Assembly: GCA_016712375.1 (NCBI GenBank)
Contig: JADJRE010000001.1
Span: forward strand, 1 to 64,000
Direction: 5' to 3'
From: Rhodospirillales bacterium
Lineage (GTDB): Bacteria; Pseudomonadota; Alphaproteobacteria; Rhodospirillales; Defluviicoccaceae
DNA length: 64,000 nucleotides
Shown here piece by piece: positions 7,056 to 14,994 of this stretch. Numbering within the stretch: position 1 is the first letter of the stretch; every line of letters begins with the position of its first letter. The notes beneath the pieces were generated by a model. It saw nothing but the letters and a program-made list of their open reading frames with translations, searched no databases and was not told where the DNA came from. A program made the translations under genes and the position numbers.

Positions 7056-9653
7056 TTACTTCATCGTCGGTGGCGCCCCCAGTGCCAGGGCGCCGATCGC
7101 TCCGACTGGCTTCGCCGACGTCACACGACTTTGGTACCTTTCGATGCCGACCATTGCCGCTGCGGCGAGGAACGGAACGCTCTGCACAAGTAGAGTCGAT
7201 GCAAAAATTGTCATCTCAACCACGTGAGTCGTGTTCAGCAGGAACAAGGCGACCGCCGAAGCCACAAGCCCTATGCCGAGCAAGGCTTCCCAAAAGGCAG
7301 GATTTTCCGCACTACGCTTCGCGTTGCCACCTTTGTCGGTTCGCCGGAAAGGAAGGCTGTCCTGCACCAGTCCGACCGCAACCGCCCGTGCCACCGTCAA
7401 TTGCAAGCTCATCGCCGCCACGGCTGCCCCAGGTATACTACGCAACGGCATGCGTACACGTTTACCATACAAAAGCACACAGTGCAGCAAGTTCACGACG
7501 AAGGCGGCCAGAATCGGCACGGTGAACGCAACCGTAGGGATCACCACGCCAACAAAGATGATCACCGGTACCCAGATCAGATTAAGAATCGACGCCAGCG
7601 TCCCCATAGCGTCGCCGAACCATAGCGACCATCCCGAGACGAAGTGGAACTTCTGTGCAGGAGTAAGCGCCGGCGCCCCCGGCAACATGTGCGTCCAGTG
7701 CTTGCGGATGATTTGCATCGCGCCGTATGCCCACCGGAAGCGCTGCGTCTTGAACGCCTTGAACGTATCCGGCAGCATCCCTCGACCATACCGGTAGTTG
7801 GTGTAGAGCGCCTGGAAGCCGGCCTCGTACAGGCGCAGGCCCAACTCGGTATCCTCGCAGATGGTGTCCGTCCCCCAACCGCCGACCTGATCGAGGGCAG
7901 AGCGCCTAACAAGACACATGGTGCCGTGGGTGATGATCGCGTCGTCTTCGTTACGCTGCACCATACCGATGTCAAAGAAGCCGGCGTACTCGGCATTCAT
8001 CAGCCGCTTCAGCGGCACCTGATCGCCGTCACGATGGTCCTGCGGCGCCTGTACCAGCGCTACCTTCGGGTCGTCGAAGTACGGCACCAGATCGGACAGC
8101 CAGCTTTTCTCGACGACGTAGTCGGCGTCGAGCACTGCAATGACGGCGGCGTCCGGCGCGGTGTGCTGCAAGGCGACGTTGAGCGCGCCCGCCTTGAAGC
8201 CGGAGCAGGTTATGTCGAGGAATTTGAAGCGTTCGCCCAGTTCCCGGCAACGAGCCGCCACCGGCGCCGAATAGTGCGCTTCCGGCGTATTGTTAACGAT
8301 GACCACCACTTCATAATTGGGATAGTCGAGCGCAGCCAGGCTGTTGAGTGTCTCAACCACCATGTCGGCGGGTTCGCGGTAGGCGGGGATGTGGATGGAC
8401 ACCTTCGGCGCCGCGCCGACAAAATGGCGTGGCCCCTGCACGCCGATCAGGCGTCTCGGGCCGGGACCGAACAGTACTTCCGATAGCTCGTTGACCTTGG
8501 TCAGCGTGATCAGCGTCAACGGCACCAGCATCAGCACGCGGACGCCCCACATCACCCCGATGGCAATGGTCATGTAGTGCTCGAACGGATATACCAGCGC
8601 TGCCGCGATACCGAAGGCGAGGGCATTCGCGCACACGGCAAACGCGAGCGCGTGTGCGGGAGTGGGGCGGCGCCAAAACAGGCCACCCACCGTCAGCAGC
8701 AGACCAATGGCAATACCCGCCACGGCCTTTCCGACGACGTCGTGCTTGTCCACCAAGCCGGTCAACGGGAATTTGAGGTTCCGATCGGCGTCGAAAATGC
8801 CCCAGTACGCGCCGACGCTGCCCTCGTTGACCTTCCAGGTCTGATCAAAGGCTTCGATGATGTTGTATTCGACGCCTCGCCGTTCCGCTTCGACGATGAA
8901 GTCACGGATGATCTTCGCCTGAGTCAACTGACCCGGATCGGCATCAAGGCGGTTGTAGCCCTGGCTTGGCCAGCCGAACTCGAAGACGACAATGCGCTTG
9001 CCCGGATAGGTCTTGCGCAGCAGGTCGATTCGATCGAAAGCGTAGGCCACTGCCTGTTCGGGAGCAATGCCTTCCCAATACGGCAGGATGTGCACGGCGA
9101 GGTAATCGACGGCGCTGACCAGCTTTGGATACTGCATCCACTGATACCAGATTTCGCCGCTTGAGACAGGCACCCGAACCTGCTTCTTGGCCTTCTGGAT
9201 CAGCGCGATCATTTCTTCCGGCGTCCGTTCGCCGCGCAGCAGCACTTCGTTCCCCACCAGTACGGTGCGGACATTTCGGTGTTGCTTGGAAAGCTGAATT
9301 ACTTCTTCCAGTTCTTTCTTATCGCGTTCCGGGGTGTCGCCGATCCAGGCGCCGAGCGCAACGTTGAGGCCGAGCTTGCCGGCGATCTCCGGCACCTGGT
9401 TGATGCCATCGATGGTGGAATAAGTGCGCACGCCCTGTGCCACCCCGGCGACGGCGGTCAGATCAGCTTTGATCTGTTCCGCTGGAATGATTTGCCGATG
9501 GGTGCGCGGGTCTTCCCCCTGCAAGTACGGGCTGTAAGACAGGTAGTCGATAGGCGTTTCCACGTCGGCGGGAGTTACCGACCGATCCGTAAGATACCAA
9601 GCCGCAGCATGAATGGCCGCTGCGACGACCGCCGCAGTCAGTACGATCCGCAT
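7056..9653 (-). CDS. Bifunctional GH17-GT2 beta-1,3(1,6)-glucan synthase (NdvB-like)
   Basis: An 865-residue inner-membrane enzyme. After one N-terminal helix, residues 35-300 form a GH17 domain with VLVGNEVLLRGE (acid/base E136) and VVFEFGWPSQG (nucleophile E225), expected to act as a periplasmic glucanosyltransferase. Helices follow at about 310-385. A GT2 domain (415-690) carries VLDADYV (D509, D511), TICEDTELGL (E600, D601) and QRFRW (637-641), all needed for processive synthesis from UDP-glucose. More helices close the protein. This architecture matches NdvB-type glucan synthases of Pseudomonas and Bradyrhizobium. The 177-aa gene upstream on the same strand is a likely partner. The product (linear or cyclic glucan) cannot be told from sequence. 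Confidence 0.87.
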   Translation of the reverse strand: MRIVLTAAVVAAAIHAAAWYLTDRSVTPADVETPIDYLSYSPYLQGEDPRTHRQIIPAEQIKADLTAVAGVAQGVRTYSTIDGINQVPEIAGKLGLNVALGAWIGDTPERDKKELEEVIQLSKQHRNVRTVLVGNEVLLRGERTPEEMIALIQKAKKQVRVPVSSGEIWYQWMQYPKLVSAVDYLAVHILPYWEGIAPEQAVAYAFDRIDLLRKTYPGKRIVVFEFGWPSQGYNRLDADPGQLTQAKIIRDFIVEAERRGVEYNIIEAFDQTWKVNEGSVGAYWGIFDADRNLKFPLTGLVDKHDVVGKAVAGIAIGLLLTVGGLFWRRPTPAHALAFAVCANALAFGIAAALVYPFEHYMTIAIGVMWGVRVLMLVPLTLITLTKVNELSEVLFGPGPRRLIGVQGPRHFVGAAPKVSIHIPAYREPADMVVETLNSLAALDYPNYEVVVIVNNTPEAHYSAPVAARCRELGERFKFLDITCSGFKAGALNVALQHTAPDAAVIAVLDADYVVEKSWLSDLVPYFDDPKVALVQAPQDHRDGDQVPLKRLMNAEYAGFFDIGMVQRNEDDAIITHGTMCLVRRSALDQVGGWGTDTICEDTELGLRLYEAGFQALYTNYRYGRGMLPDTFKAFKTQRFRWAYGAMQIIRKHWTHMLPGAPALTPAQKFHFVSGWSLWFGDAMGTLASILNLIWVPVIIFVGVVIPTVAFTVPILAAFVVNLLHCVLLYGKRVRMPLRSIPGAAVAAMSLQLTVARAVAVGLVQDSLPFRRTDKGGNAKRSAENPAFWEALLGIGLVASAVALFLLNTTHVVEMTIFASTLLVQSVPFLAAAAMVGIERYQSRVTSAKPVGAIGALALGAPPTMK

Positions 9654-9796
9654 GGATTGAACCGATGTTGAGAGGTTGGAGAGGCGTTGACGGTGATGTC
9701 GATGCCCTGTTCAGTGTGGCTTTGAGATCCACAAGCCGATAAGTTAAGTTGGGATTGTGGCACCTTCAAGGCGATCTCTTGCCCCATTTTCCCTCC

Positions 9797-10330
9797 TCAC
9801 TTCGATCCGTTTGCAGGCTTCTTGACAGGCGGCGGCAGATCGCTGGGCTTCGGCTCGGCTTCGGCAGGATGCGCCGGACGCATTGCCGGGTCGGTCCAGC
9901 ACTGGGCAACCCGTTCTGCCAGCGCCTCGTTTTCCGCGCTACCTAGGTCGACCACGCAGGCGAAGGCGCGGCTCAGATGTTCCGGCGGACAGTTGAAGCG
10001 CTGGTAGAAGGGCACGAAATCGTTACCGGTCATCGGATCGTCGCGCACCAGCAGGCTGACGATGCGCTGTCCGATCCACGCGCAGTCTTCGCGCAGCGCC
10101 GGATTTTGCTGCTGGCCCTCCGGTGGAACGATCGGACGTGGCGGCGGCGTCCGCTCCTTGACGCGCGGCTCGCGTTCCGCGGCTGGTGCCTTCGGTTCGA
10201 CGGGTGCCGGCCGTTCCACCTGTTCCCCCGGTGACCCATACTGCACCGCAACGACAGCCGCTGCAGCGGAACCAATCGTCACGCATACCAGCATCGCGGT
10301 CGTCGCCGATGCGACCCGCAGATTGATCAT
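9797..10330 (-). CDS. Secreted proline-rich protein, putative partner of the glucan synthase
   Basis: A 177-residue protein with an N-terminal signal or anchor helix (ATTAMLVCVTIGSAAAAVVAV) and a Pro/Glu-rich linker (30-75). A compact domain (80-140) contains DCAWIGQRIVSLLVRDDP and FVPFYQRFNCPPEHLSRAFACVVD with several Cys residues, followed by a Pro/Lys tail. It is probably periplasmic. It lies 143 bases upstream of the GH17-GT2 gene on the same strand. From memory, small proteins with this core lie near beta-1,3/1,6-glucan genes in Bradyrhizobium (NdvD-like), but I cannot confirm that. The function is otherwise unknown. Confidence 0.55.
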   Translation of the reverse strand: MINLRVASATTAMLVCVTIGSAAAAVVAVQYGSPGEQVERPAPVEPKAPAAEREPRVKERTPPPRPIVPPEGQQQNPALREDCAWIGQRIVSLLVRDDPMTGNDFVPFYQRFNCPPEHLSRAFACVVDLGSAENEALAERVAQCWTDPAMRPAHPAEAEPKPSDLPPPVKKPANGSK

Positions 10331-10658
10331 TTGTCGCCTGTTGCTCTTGAAAACGATACTCAGCGCTGTTTATCCGAAGCCGTTGTGCGATGCAATCGCC
10401 GCTTCGGCCGCCTCGGATCAGCAAACGGCGGAGCATCGACCGCCCGCACGTCATGCAAGGTTCGCTTGCAGGCTGCATCCGTATGGTAACAATGGGGCCT
10501 AGGCAGCAGGCGCGGCTGACGATTTAAGCTAACGTCAGCCGGACGCGGCAGCCCGTTAGGATGATCCTGGAATCAATGCTTAAAGAGAAGGGGGTGGCTA
10601 AAGTCGCCCCTTCCTGCATCCTCTGACGGCGAACGTGATGTGCGCCCGGTGGGTTAGC
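10331..10658. other. Intergenic region between the 177-aa gene and tRNA-Leu, with two hairpins
   Basis: No gene is seen. The stretch holds the upstream region of the minus-strand 177-aa gene, a perfect inverted repeat (CGGCTGACG at 10513-10521 with CGTCAGCCG at 10533-10541, 11-base loop, no T-tract) and the probable tRNA-Leu terminator at 10581-10613. Confidence 0.5.
10581..10613 (-). terminator. Probable terminator of tRNA-Leu(GAG)
   Basis: On the minus strand GAAGGGG pairs with CCCCTTC around a 13-base loop and is followed by TCTTTAAG. It starts about 46 bases after the tRNA 3' end. The U-tract is short. Confidence 0.5.
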
Positions 10659-10745
10659 TGGTGCGGCCGAGAAGAGTCGAACTTCCACGGGGTTTCCCCC
10701 ACAGCGCCCTCAACGCTGCGCGTCTACCGGTTCCGCCACGGCCGC
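10659..10745 (-). tRNA. tRNA-Leu (anticodon GAG)
   Basis: The 87-base minus-strand sequence folds as a class II tRNA. The acceptor stem GCGGCCG pairs perfectly with CGGCCGC, followed by discriminator A and an encoded CCA. The anticodon arm is GCAGCG-TTGAGGG-CGCTGT, giving anticodon GAG for CUC/CUU. The long variable arm (TGGGGGAAACCCCGT) is typical of leucine tRNAs, and the T-loop TTCGACT is conserved. A good promoter lies 17 bases upstream. Confidence 0.95.
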
Positions 10746-10761
10746 GAACTGAACCGGCACC

Positions 10762-10789
10762 GTTATACAAGTCCGCCCGGAGGCGTCAA
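10762..10789 (-). promoter_or_regulatory. Promoter of tRNA-Leu(GAG)
   Basis: On the minus strand TTGACG (10789-10784), a 16-base spacer and TATAAC (10767-10762) form a strong housekeeping-type promoter. Transcription would start a few bases before the tRNA 5' end at 10745. Confidence 0.7.
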
Positions 10790-11122
10790 AGAACGATTTC
10801 CCCACCAGACCTCCGCCGGCGGCTGGGTTCTGGACATGGCTCGACAGACCCTGCGGTCGTCATTCATCGTGTGCATCAAGCGATTTCAAGAGTCGCCTTG
10901 ACATAAGAGGCCTCGTCATCAACGTTCCCTCCGAACGAGATGCTTGGCTGATCCACTGGTCCCCGCATGCGGTGCAAACTTACGCGGCCGATCTTGGGCG
11001 CCTTCAGCAGCTAATTCGCAGCAATACGCCGTGTTGGTGTCAATAATGTTGTTCACACGGCATAATTTATTTGGATTGTATCAGACAGTTATACACTTTT
11101 CCCTTTGAGAAGGCCTTGCTCC
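10790..11122. other. Intergenic region before the GH5 gene
   Basis: No convincing gene. The last 100 bases are much richer in A/T than the window average (for example CATAATTTATTTGG) and probably carry the promoter of the plus-strand GH5 gene. I could not settle on a -35/-10 pair. Confidence 0.4.
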
Positions 11123-12091
11123 ATGTCCTGCCGCAACCCGTTACTTCTATTGTTGCTCATCATCCCGCTAGCAGTGAGTGGCTGCCACTCACCGAAATCT
11201 GTCGCCAAGCCCAAGCCAGTCAGCGTCGCCTCCGGCGAAGAACGAGGGCGTGTGCACGTCGCGAACGGGACCGTTCTTACCGACCGAAACACGATCCTTC
11301 GCGGGGCATCGATGATGATCCTTGCAAAGCCCGGCTACGCCATGGACGAAAGCTATTGGCGCTCGGTGCATGAGCTGGGAATAAACGCTATCCGCCTTGA
11401 TGTCAAAACCGTGCAAGTTGGCAGGACGGTAGAAGAGCAAATCCCCTATCTCGACAAAGCGGTTGATCTTGCAGCATCAAATAACATGTACATCATGTTC
11501 AAAACCTCGGTAAAGCCAGGAACGTACGATCTGGACTCCTCATCGAGTTTTGGACTGTGGCCGCACCTCGCTACAAAAACAGAACGCATGTTCTATACGA
11601 AGTGACAAACGAGCCGGTGAGTGGACCGGCACCATGGGGGCAAGCGAATCAATGGACTGACGAGGTGATCGCGGATCTTACCAAGGTCTACAAAATTATG
11701 CGCGCTAGCGCTCCTGAAACTCATATTGTTCTGTTTACAACGCCGAACCTTTATCCAGATTGTGCATCATACAAAAATGTTATAGCGAAAATGAAAGGTG
11801 TAGATTGGACGAAGGCCTCCGTTGCCCTTCCATCATTATCCCGGCACAGAGAAGTTCGGGGAAGCTAATATAGCTTGTTTACGTGAAAGTTATCCGCTGA
11901 TTATGAACGAAACAAACTACTGGAATCCAGACGGCGCGGCGAGAAATACTCCGAGAACTGTTCTGCGCCTTTACGAAAAGCTCGGTATAAGTTGGTTCTC
12001 TCTTGATGGCAAAGGGAGCGTAGATCACCTGAAAAACGAAATACTCCCTGACCTGCGCTCTCAGGGATATACCTGGAGAGTCGAACAATGA
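11123..12091 (+). pseudogene. GH5-like secreted glycoside hydrolase lipoprotein, two frameshifts
   Basis: The product would be about 320 residues. A lipoprotein signal (LLLLLLIIPLAVSGC, lipobox VSGC) is followed by a TIM-barrel hydrolase with GH5 hallmarks: LHELGINAIRLD-like VHELGINAIRLD, LYEVTNEPVSGP with the acid/base Glu, FHHYPGTEKFG, and PLIMNETNYWN with the nucleophile Glu. These segments lie in three frames. One shift falls at about 11540-11570 (leaving the frame that stops at 11605) and another at about 11820-11830 (before the stop at 11868). Both catalytic Glu codons survive. Base composition is clearly lower in GC than the neighbours, suggesting horizontal acquisition. It could be decaying or carry sequencing errors. 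Confidence 0.7.
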
Positions 12092-12191
12092 GTGCAGAAT
12101 CAGCCATGTATCAGCTGAGGATGGGCAACTACTGCTGGCACGCGCTTGACCGGGTTGTTGCCGCCTTTTCCAAGCCAATCAAGAGCCGGTC

Positions 12192-13130
12192 TTAGTCGGA
12201 GCGAGGACGGTGCTTTACTTGCGGGCGGTAGCGATCGAGGTAGGATGAAATCACCGCCTCCATCGCCATCGGCTGTATCCCGAGATCGTGGAGCGTCAGT
12301 GCCCCGGGCGCGACGACATTGTAGGTCCCAAGGAGGTCCACCTGGTCGCGTGTCAGCGGCGGCACCGGAAGCTTCTCAAGGAACCACGCCTGCACCTTGG
12401 CGACGCCAAGCGGCAACGGCAGCAACAAACGCTCGCGGGCGATCTCGCGCAGGATCAGCTGCATCAGTTCGCGGAATGTCACTACCTGCGGTCCACCCAG
12501 TTCGTAGGTCTTGCCGGCCGTGGTGATGTCAGCGAAGACCCGGGAGACCGCTTCGGCGACATCGCCGACCCACACGGGTTGGAAGCGGGTTGGAAACACC
12601 GGCAGCACCGGCATGACGCGGGCCATCTTCGCGAAACGGTTGAGGAAATCGTCCTCGGGCCCAAACACCACCGACGGCCGCAGCACGGTAGCGCCGGGAA
12701 AGGCCTCGGCCACCGCTTTTTCACCCGCCGCCTTGGTGCGGCCGTACTCGGCTGGCGAATCTGCATCCGCGCCAATCGCCGACATCTGAATCAGCCGCTC
12801 GACACCGGCAGCATGGGCCGCGCGCGCGACGTTGGCGGCGCCTTCGACGTGCATGCGGCGGAAGGTCCGCCGCCCACGCTCGTAGAGAATGCCGACCAGA
12901 TTCACGACGGCGCCGACGCCGTCCATTGCCCGCGCCACCGAGGTTTCGTCAGCAATGTCCGCCGCTAGCGGCACCACCTGTCCAGGATCACCCGCCACTT
13001 TCAAGAATGCAGCACTTTCCGGATCGCGCACGGCAACGCGGACGATCCAGTCGTCCGCGGCAAGCCGTCGCACGACATAGCGACCAATGAAGCCGGAGCC
13101 GCCGAACACGGTGACGATACGACGTTCCAC
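12192..13130 (-). CDS. NDUFA9-like NAD(P)-binding atypical SDR protein
   Basis: A 312-residue extended/atypical short-chain dehydrogenase fold with the N-terminal dinucleotide motif TVFGGSGFIGRYVVRRLA, followed by DIADETSVARAMDGVGAVVNLVG, MSAIGADADSPAEYGRTKAAGE and VLRPSVVFGPEDDFLNRFA. These match the complex I NDUFA9-subunit-like family found in alphaproteobacteria, where the protein associates with NADH dehydrogenase or quinone biosynthesis. YGRTK keeps the Tyr-x-x-x-Lys pair. No nuo genes are nearby. It is divergent from the tRNA-Leu(CAG) gene. Confidence 0.85.
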   Translation of the reverse strand: MERRIVTVFGGSGFIGRYVVRRLAADDWIVRVAVRDPESAAFLKVAGDPGQVVPLAADIADETSVARAMDGVGAVVNLVGILYERGRRTFRRMHVEGAANVARAAHAAGVERLIQMSAIGADADSPAEYGRTKAAGEKAVAEAFPGATVLRPSVVFGPEDDFLNRFAKMARVMPVLPVFPTRFQPVWVGDVAEAVSRVFADITTAGKTYELGGPQVVTFRELMQLILREIARERLLLPLPLGVAKVQAWFLEKLPVPPLTRDQVDLLGTYNVVAPGALTLHDLGIQPMAMEAVISSYLDRYRPQVKHRPRSD

Positions 13131-13254
13131 GTCAATCTCCTTACAAGGCGGCTGAATGCGATGTCGCTGATAGGGCGCGCTTATCGCAGATGCCCTATCG
13201 CGTCAACCGCCGCCGTTGGCATAATGCGCTTGAGCGCCGTAAACCGGAACGCTG

Positions 13255-13283
13255 TTGACAGCGGGGCGGCACGTTCGTAAGTG
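13255..13283 (+). promoter_or_regulatory. Promoter of tRNA-Leu(CAG)
   Basis: TTGACA at 13255-13260, a 17-base spacer and TAAGTG at 13278-13283. The -35 and the spacing are ideal and the -10 is moderate. It ends 21 bases before the tRNA 5' end. Confidence 0.6.
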
Positions 13284-13304
13284 CTGTGTCCGATGACACC
13301 GATT

Positions 13305-13391
13305 GCCCAGGTGGCGGAATTGGCAGACGCGCTAGCTTCAGGTGCTAGTGGCCGCAAGGTCGTGGAAGTTCGAGTCTTCTCCTGGGCACCA
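13305..13391 (+). tRNA. tRNA-Leu (anticodon CAG)
   Basis: An 87-base class II tRNA with encoded CCA. The acceptor GCCCAGG pairs with CCTGGGC. The anticodon stem CTAGC-TTCAGGT-GCTAG gives anticodon CAG for CUG, the main leucine codon in this GC-rich genome. The long variable arm (TGGCCGCAAGGTCG) fits leucine. An RNase D-like gene starts 38 bases downstream on the same strand, so both may share a transcript. Confidence 0.95.
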
Positions 13392-13429
13392 GCACTTGCC
13401 AGTCGGCTGTGCAACCGGGCGGATCGGGA

Positions 13430-14077
13430 ATGATCCCCGAAGGCGTCCACATCGAGCTGCACGAGGGCGACCTGCCCGAGGGCGTCCGCTTCGGCAACGC
13501 CGTAGCCGTCGATACCGAAACCACTGGATTGCGAGCCGACCGCGATCGGCTTTGCCTGGTTCAGTTGTTCGATGGGGAAAGCGGCTGCCACCTGGTGCAC
13601 TTCCCACCGTCTCTGCGCCAGGGTCCTTGCACGGTCTATAAAGCACCGCGGCTGCAGGCACTGCTCGCCGACGAATCCATCACCAAGCTTTTCCATTTCG
13701 CCCGCTTCGACGTCGGCATGCTGCATCGCTGGCTGGGCGTGACCTGCCGGCCCGTCTACTGCACCAAGATCGCGTCCAGGCTCGTGCGCACCTACACCGA
13801 CCGGCACGGTCTCAAGGAGTTATGCCGGGAGATGCTCGGTGTCGATCTGTCAAAGGAACAGCAAAGCTCTAATTGGGCAGCTCCGACGCTGACCCCTGAA
13901 CAGCTCAAGTACGCCGCCAACGACGTGCTCTGGCTGCACCGTCTACGCGAGCGCCTGGACGAGATGCTGGCACGTGAAGGCCGGGCGGAACTGGCTCACG
14001 CCTGCTTCAGCTTCATCGAACATCGGGCACGGCTCGATCACCAGGGCTGGCCCGACGACGACATCTTCGCTTATTGA
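13430..14077 (+). CDS. RNase D-like 3'-5' exonuclease (DEDDy)
   Basis: A 215-residue single-domain 3'-5' exonuclease. Exo I is AVAVDTETTGL (D, E), Exo II is LFHFARFDVGML (D), and Exo III is YAANDVLWLHRL (Y, D), so the DEDDy catalytic set is complete. The HRDC domains of classical RNase D are missing, which is normal for the short alphaproteobacterial version. I chose ATG 13430 (MIPEGVHIEL). The position right after tRNA-Leu(CAG) fits a role in tRNA or small-RNA 3' maturation, but that is inference. Confidence 0.88.
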   Translation: MIPEGVHIELHEGDLPEGVRFGNAVAVDTETTGLRADRDRLCLVQLFDGESGCHLVHFPPSLRQGPCTVYKAPRLQALLADESITKLFHFARFDVGMLHRWLGVTCRPVYCTKIASRLVRTYTDRHGLKELCREMLGVDLSKEQQSSNWAAPTLTPEQLKYAANDVLWLHRLRERLDEMLAREGRAELAHACFSFIEHRARLDHQGWPDDDIFAY

Positions 14078-14384
14078 GGCCGACGCCGCCACCAGGGAGC
14101 CGACTGGCTCCAATGCGCCTCAACGCCTGCGAGCCATTTCTGTCTAATCTCGCTGCCGCAGATCCCGCGAAAAGCGTCCTCCTTGTGGAGCGTCAGAAAG
14201 AAACGCCCGTCTTTTGAGACCCCTTTCGGGTGCCTTCGGATGCCCGTTGCCCCCTTTCCGAGCATGTTTAAATGGAAACCCGTAATCGTTGTAGATCAAT
14301 AGGAAATTAGTTATCGTTCTCAGCTGCCAGGTTCGGTCTTTTGCGACTGGCCGATAGCACTCTGTCGAGATTGGGGAGGAAGAT
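14078..14384. other. Intergenic region without a recognised gene
   Basis: This 307-base stretch between the RNase D-like gene and a secreted protein gene shows no convincing ORF. The right-hand third is AT-rich (GTTTAAATGG, AATAGGAAATTAG) and probably carries the promoter of the gene at 14385. A weak hairpin around 14228-14245 lacks a T-tract. Confidence 0.4.
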
Positions 14385-14896
14385 ATGTTTCGATTCGCAG
14401 TTTTTCGTGGGTTGACTTTGGTAGCGGGCTTGATGCTTCTCGGAGGACTAACGGGAGGTCCGATTGGCCTCGCGGTGGCTGATCCTGTGGCAATCGGCGT
14501 TCCGGGCCGGGCGGCGGCGAGCTGGTGCCGGATACGCCAGACGGCGAGGCCAAGGTGCTCGAAAACACTTTTGAAATTAGTCCAGGGTCAGCCGAAATCG
14601 GACAAGAAGCGGTTACCGCCAGTGGCTGCATCGCGCCCTTCAGAACCATCCGCTACAACAACATTGTGCTTCCTCGCGGTGGAAGCTTTTTGCACAAGGT
14701 TATTCCCGATCGAAGTGGTTTCAACGTCGTCATGACGATTAACTATCCAGGACTTAATCGCCGTGTAAACCAATTCGGACCCGGCCGCAGCGAAGCCTTT
14801 ACGGTCAGAACACCCGTCAGCGCAGTTCGTGGCTCCGTAACAATCTCTGGAGTCGGCGGCTCGTTCGGCTGCTACGTGCTCCGCATAACTCCATAA
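14385..14896 (+). CDS. Secreted hypothetical protein, one frameshift
   Basis: The ATG at 14385 follows GAGGAAGAT and opens a signal peptide (FRGLTLVAGLMLLGGLTGG...AVADP). The frame then turns into an Arg/Ser-rich sequence, while a good protein frame continues from about 14520 (ELVPDTPDGEAKVLENTFEI to SFGCYVLRITP, stop 14894-14896). A single-base change in the GGGCGGCGGCG tract around 14505-14520 joins the two, giving a periplasmic or extracellular protein of about 170 residues with a beta-rich core and two Cys residues. I do not recognise the family. It converges on phoX. Confidence 0.55.
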
Positions 14897-14994
14897 AGAC
14901 TCAACGGATGGCGGCGTCGATCGGCGCCGCCGTCTTTGTCGGTACCGGTCGACGCCGCCTCCCAAATCCATCGGCGTAATACCCAATAGATGCA

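Noticed and set aside
10659..10745. tRNA-Leu(GAG) as an integration site for the GH5 segment
   Set aside because: The low-GC DNA lies on the 5' side of the tRNA, whereas elements normally enter at the 3' end. I saw no integrase and no repeated tRNA end.
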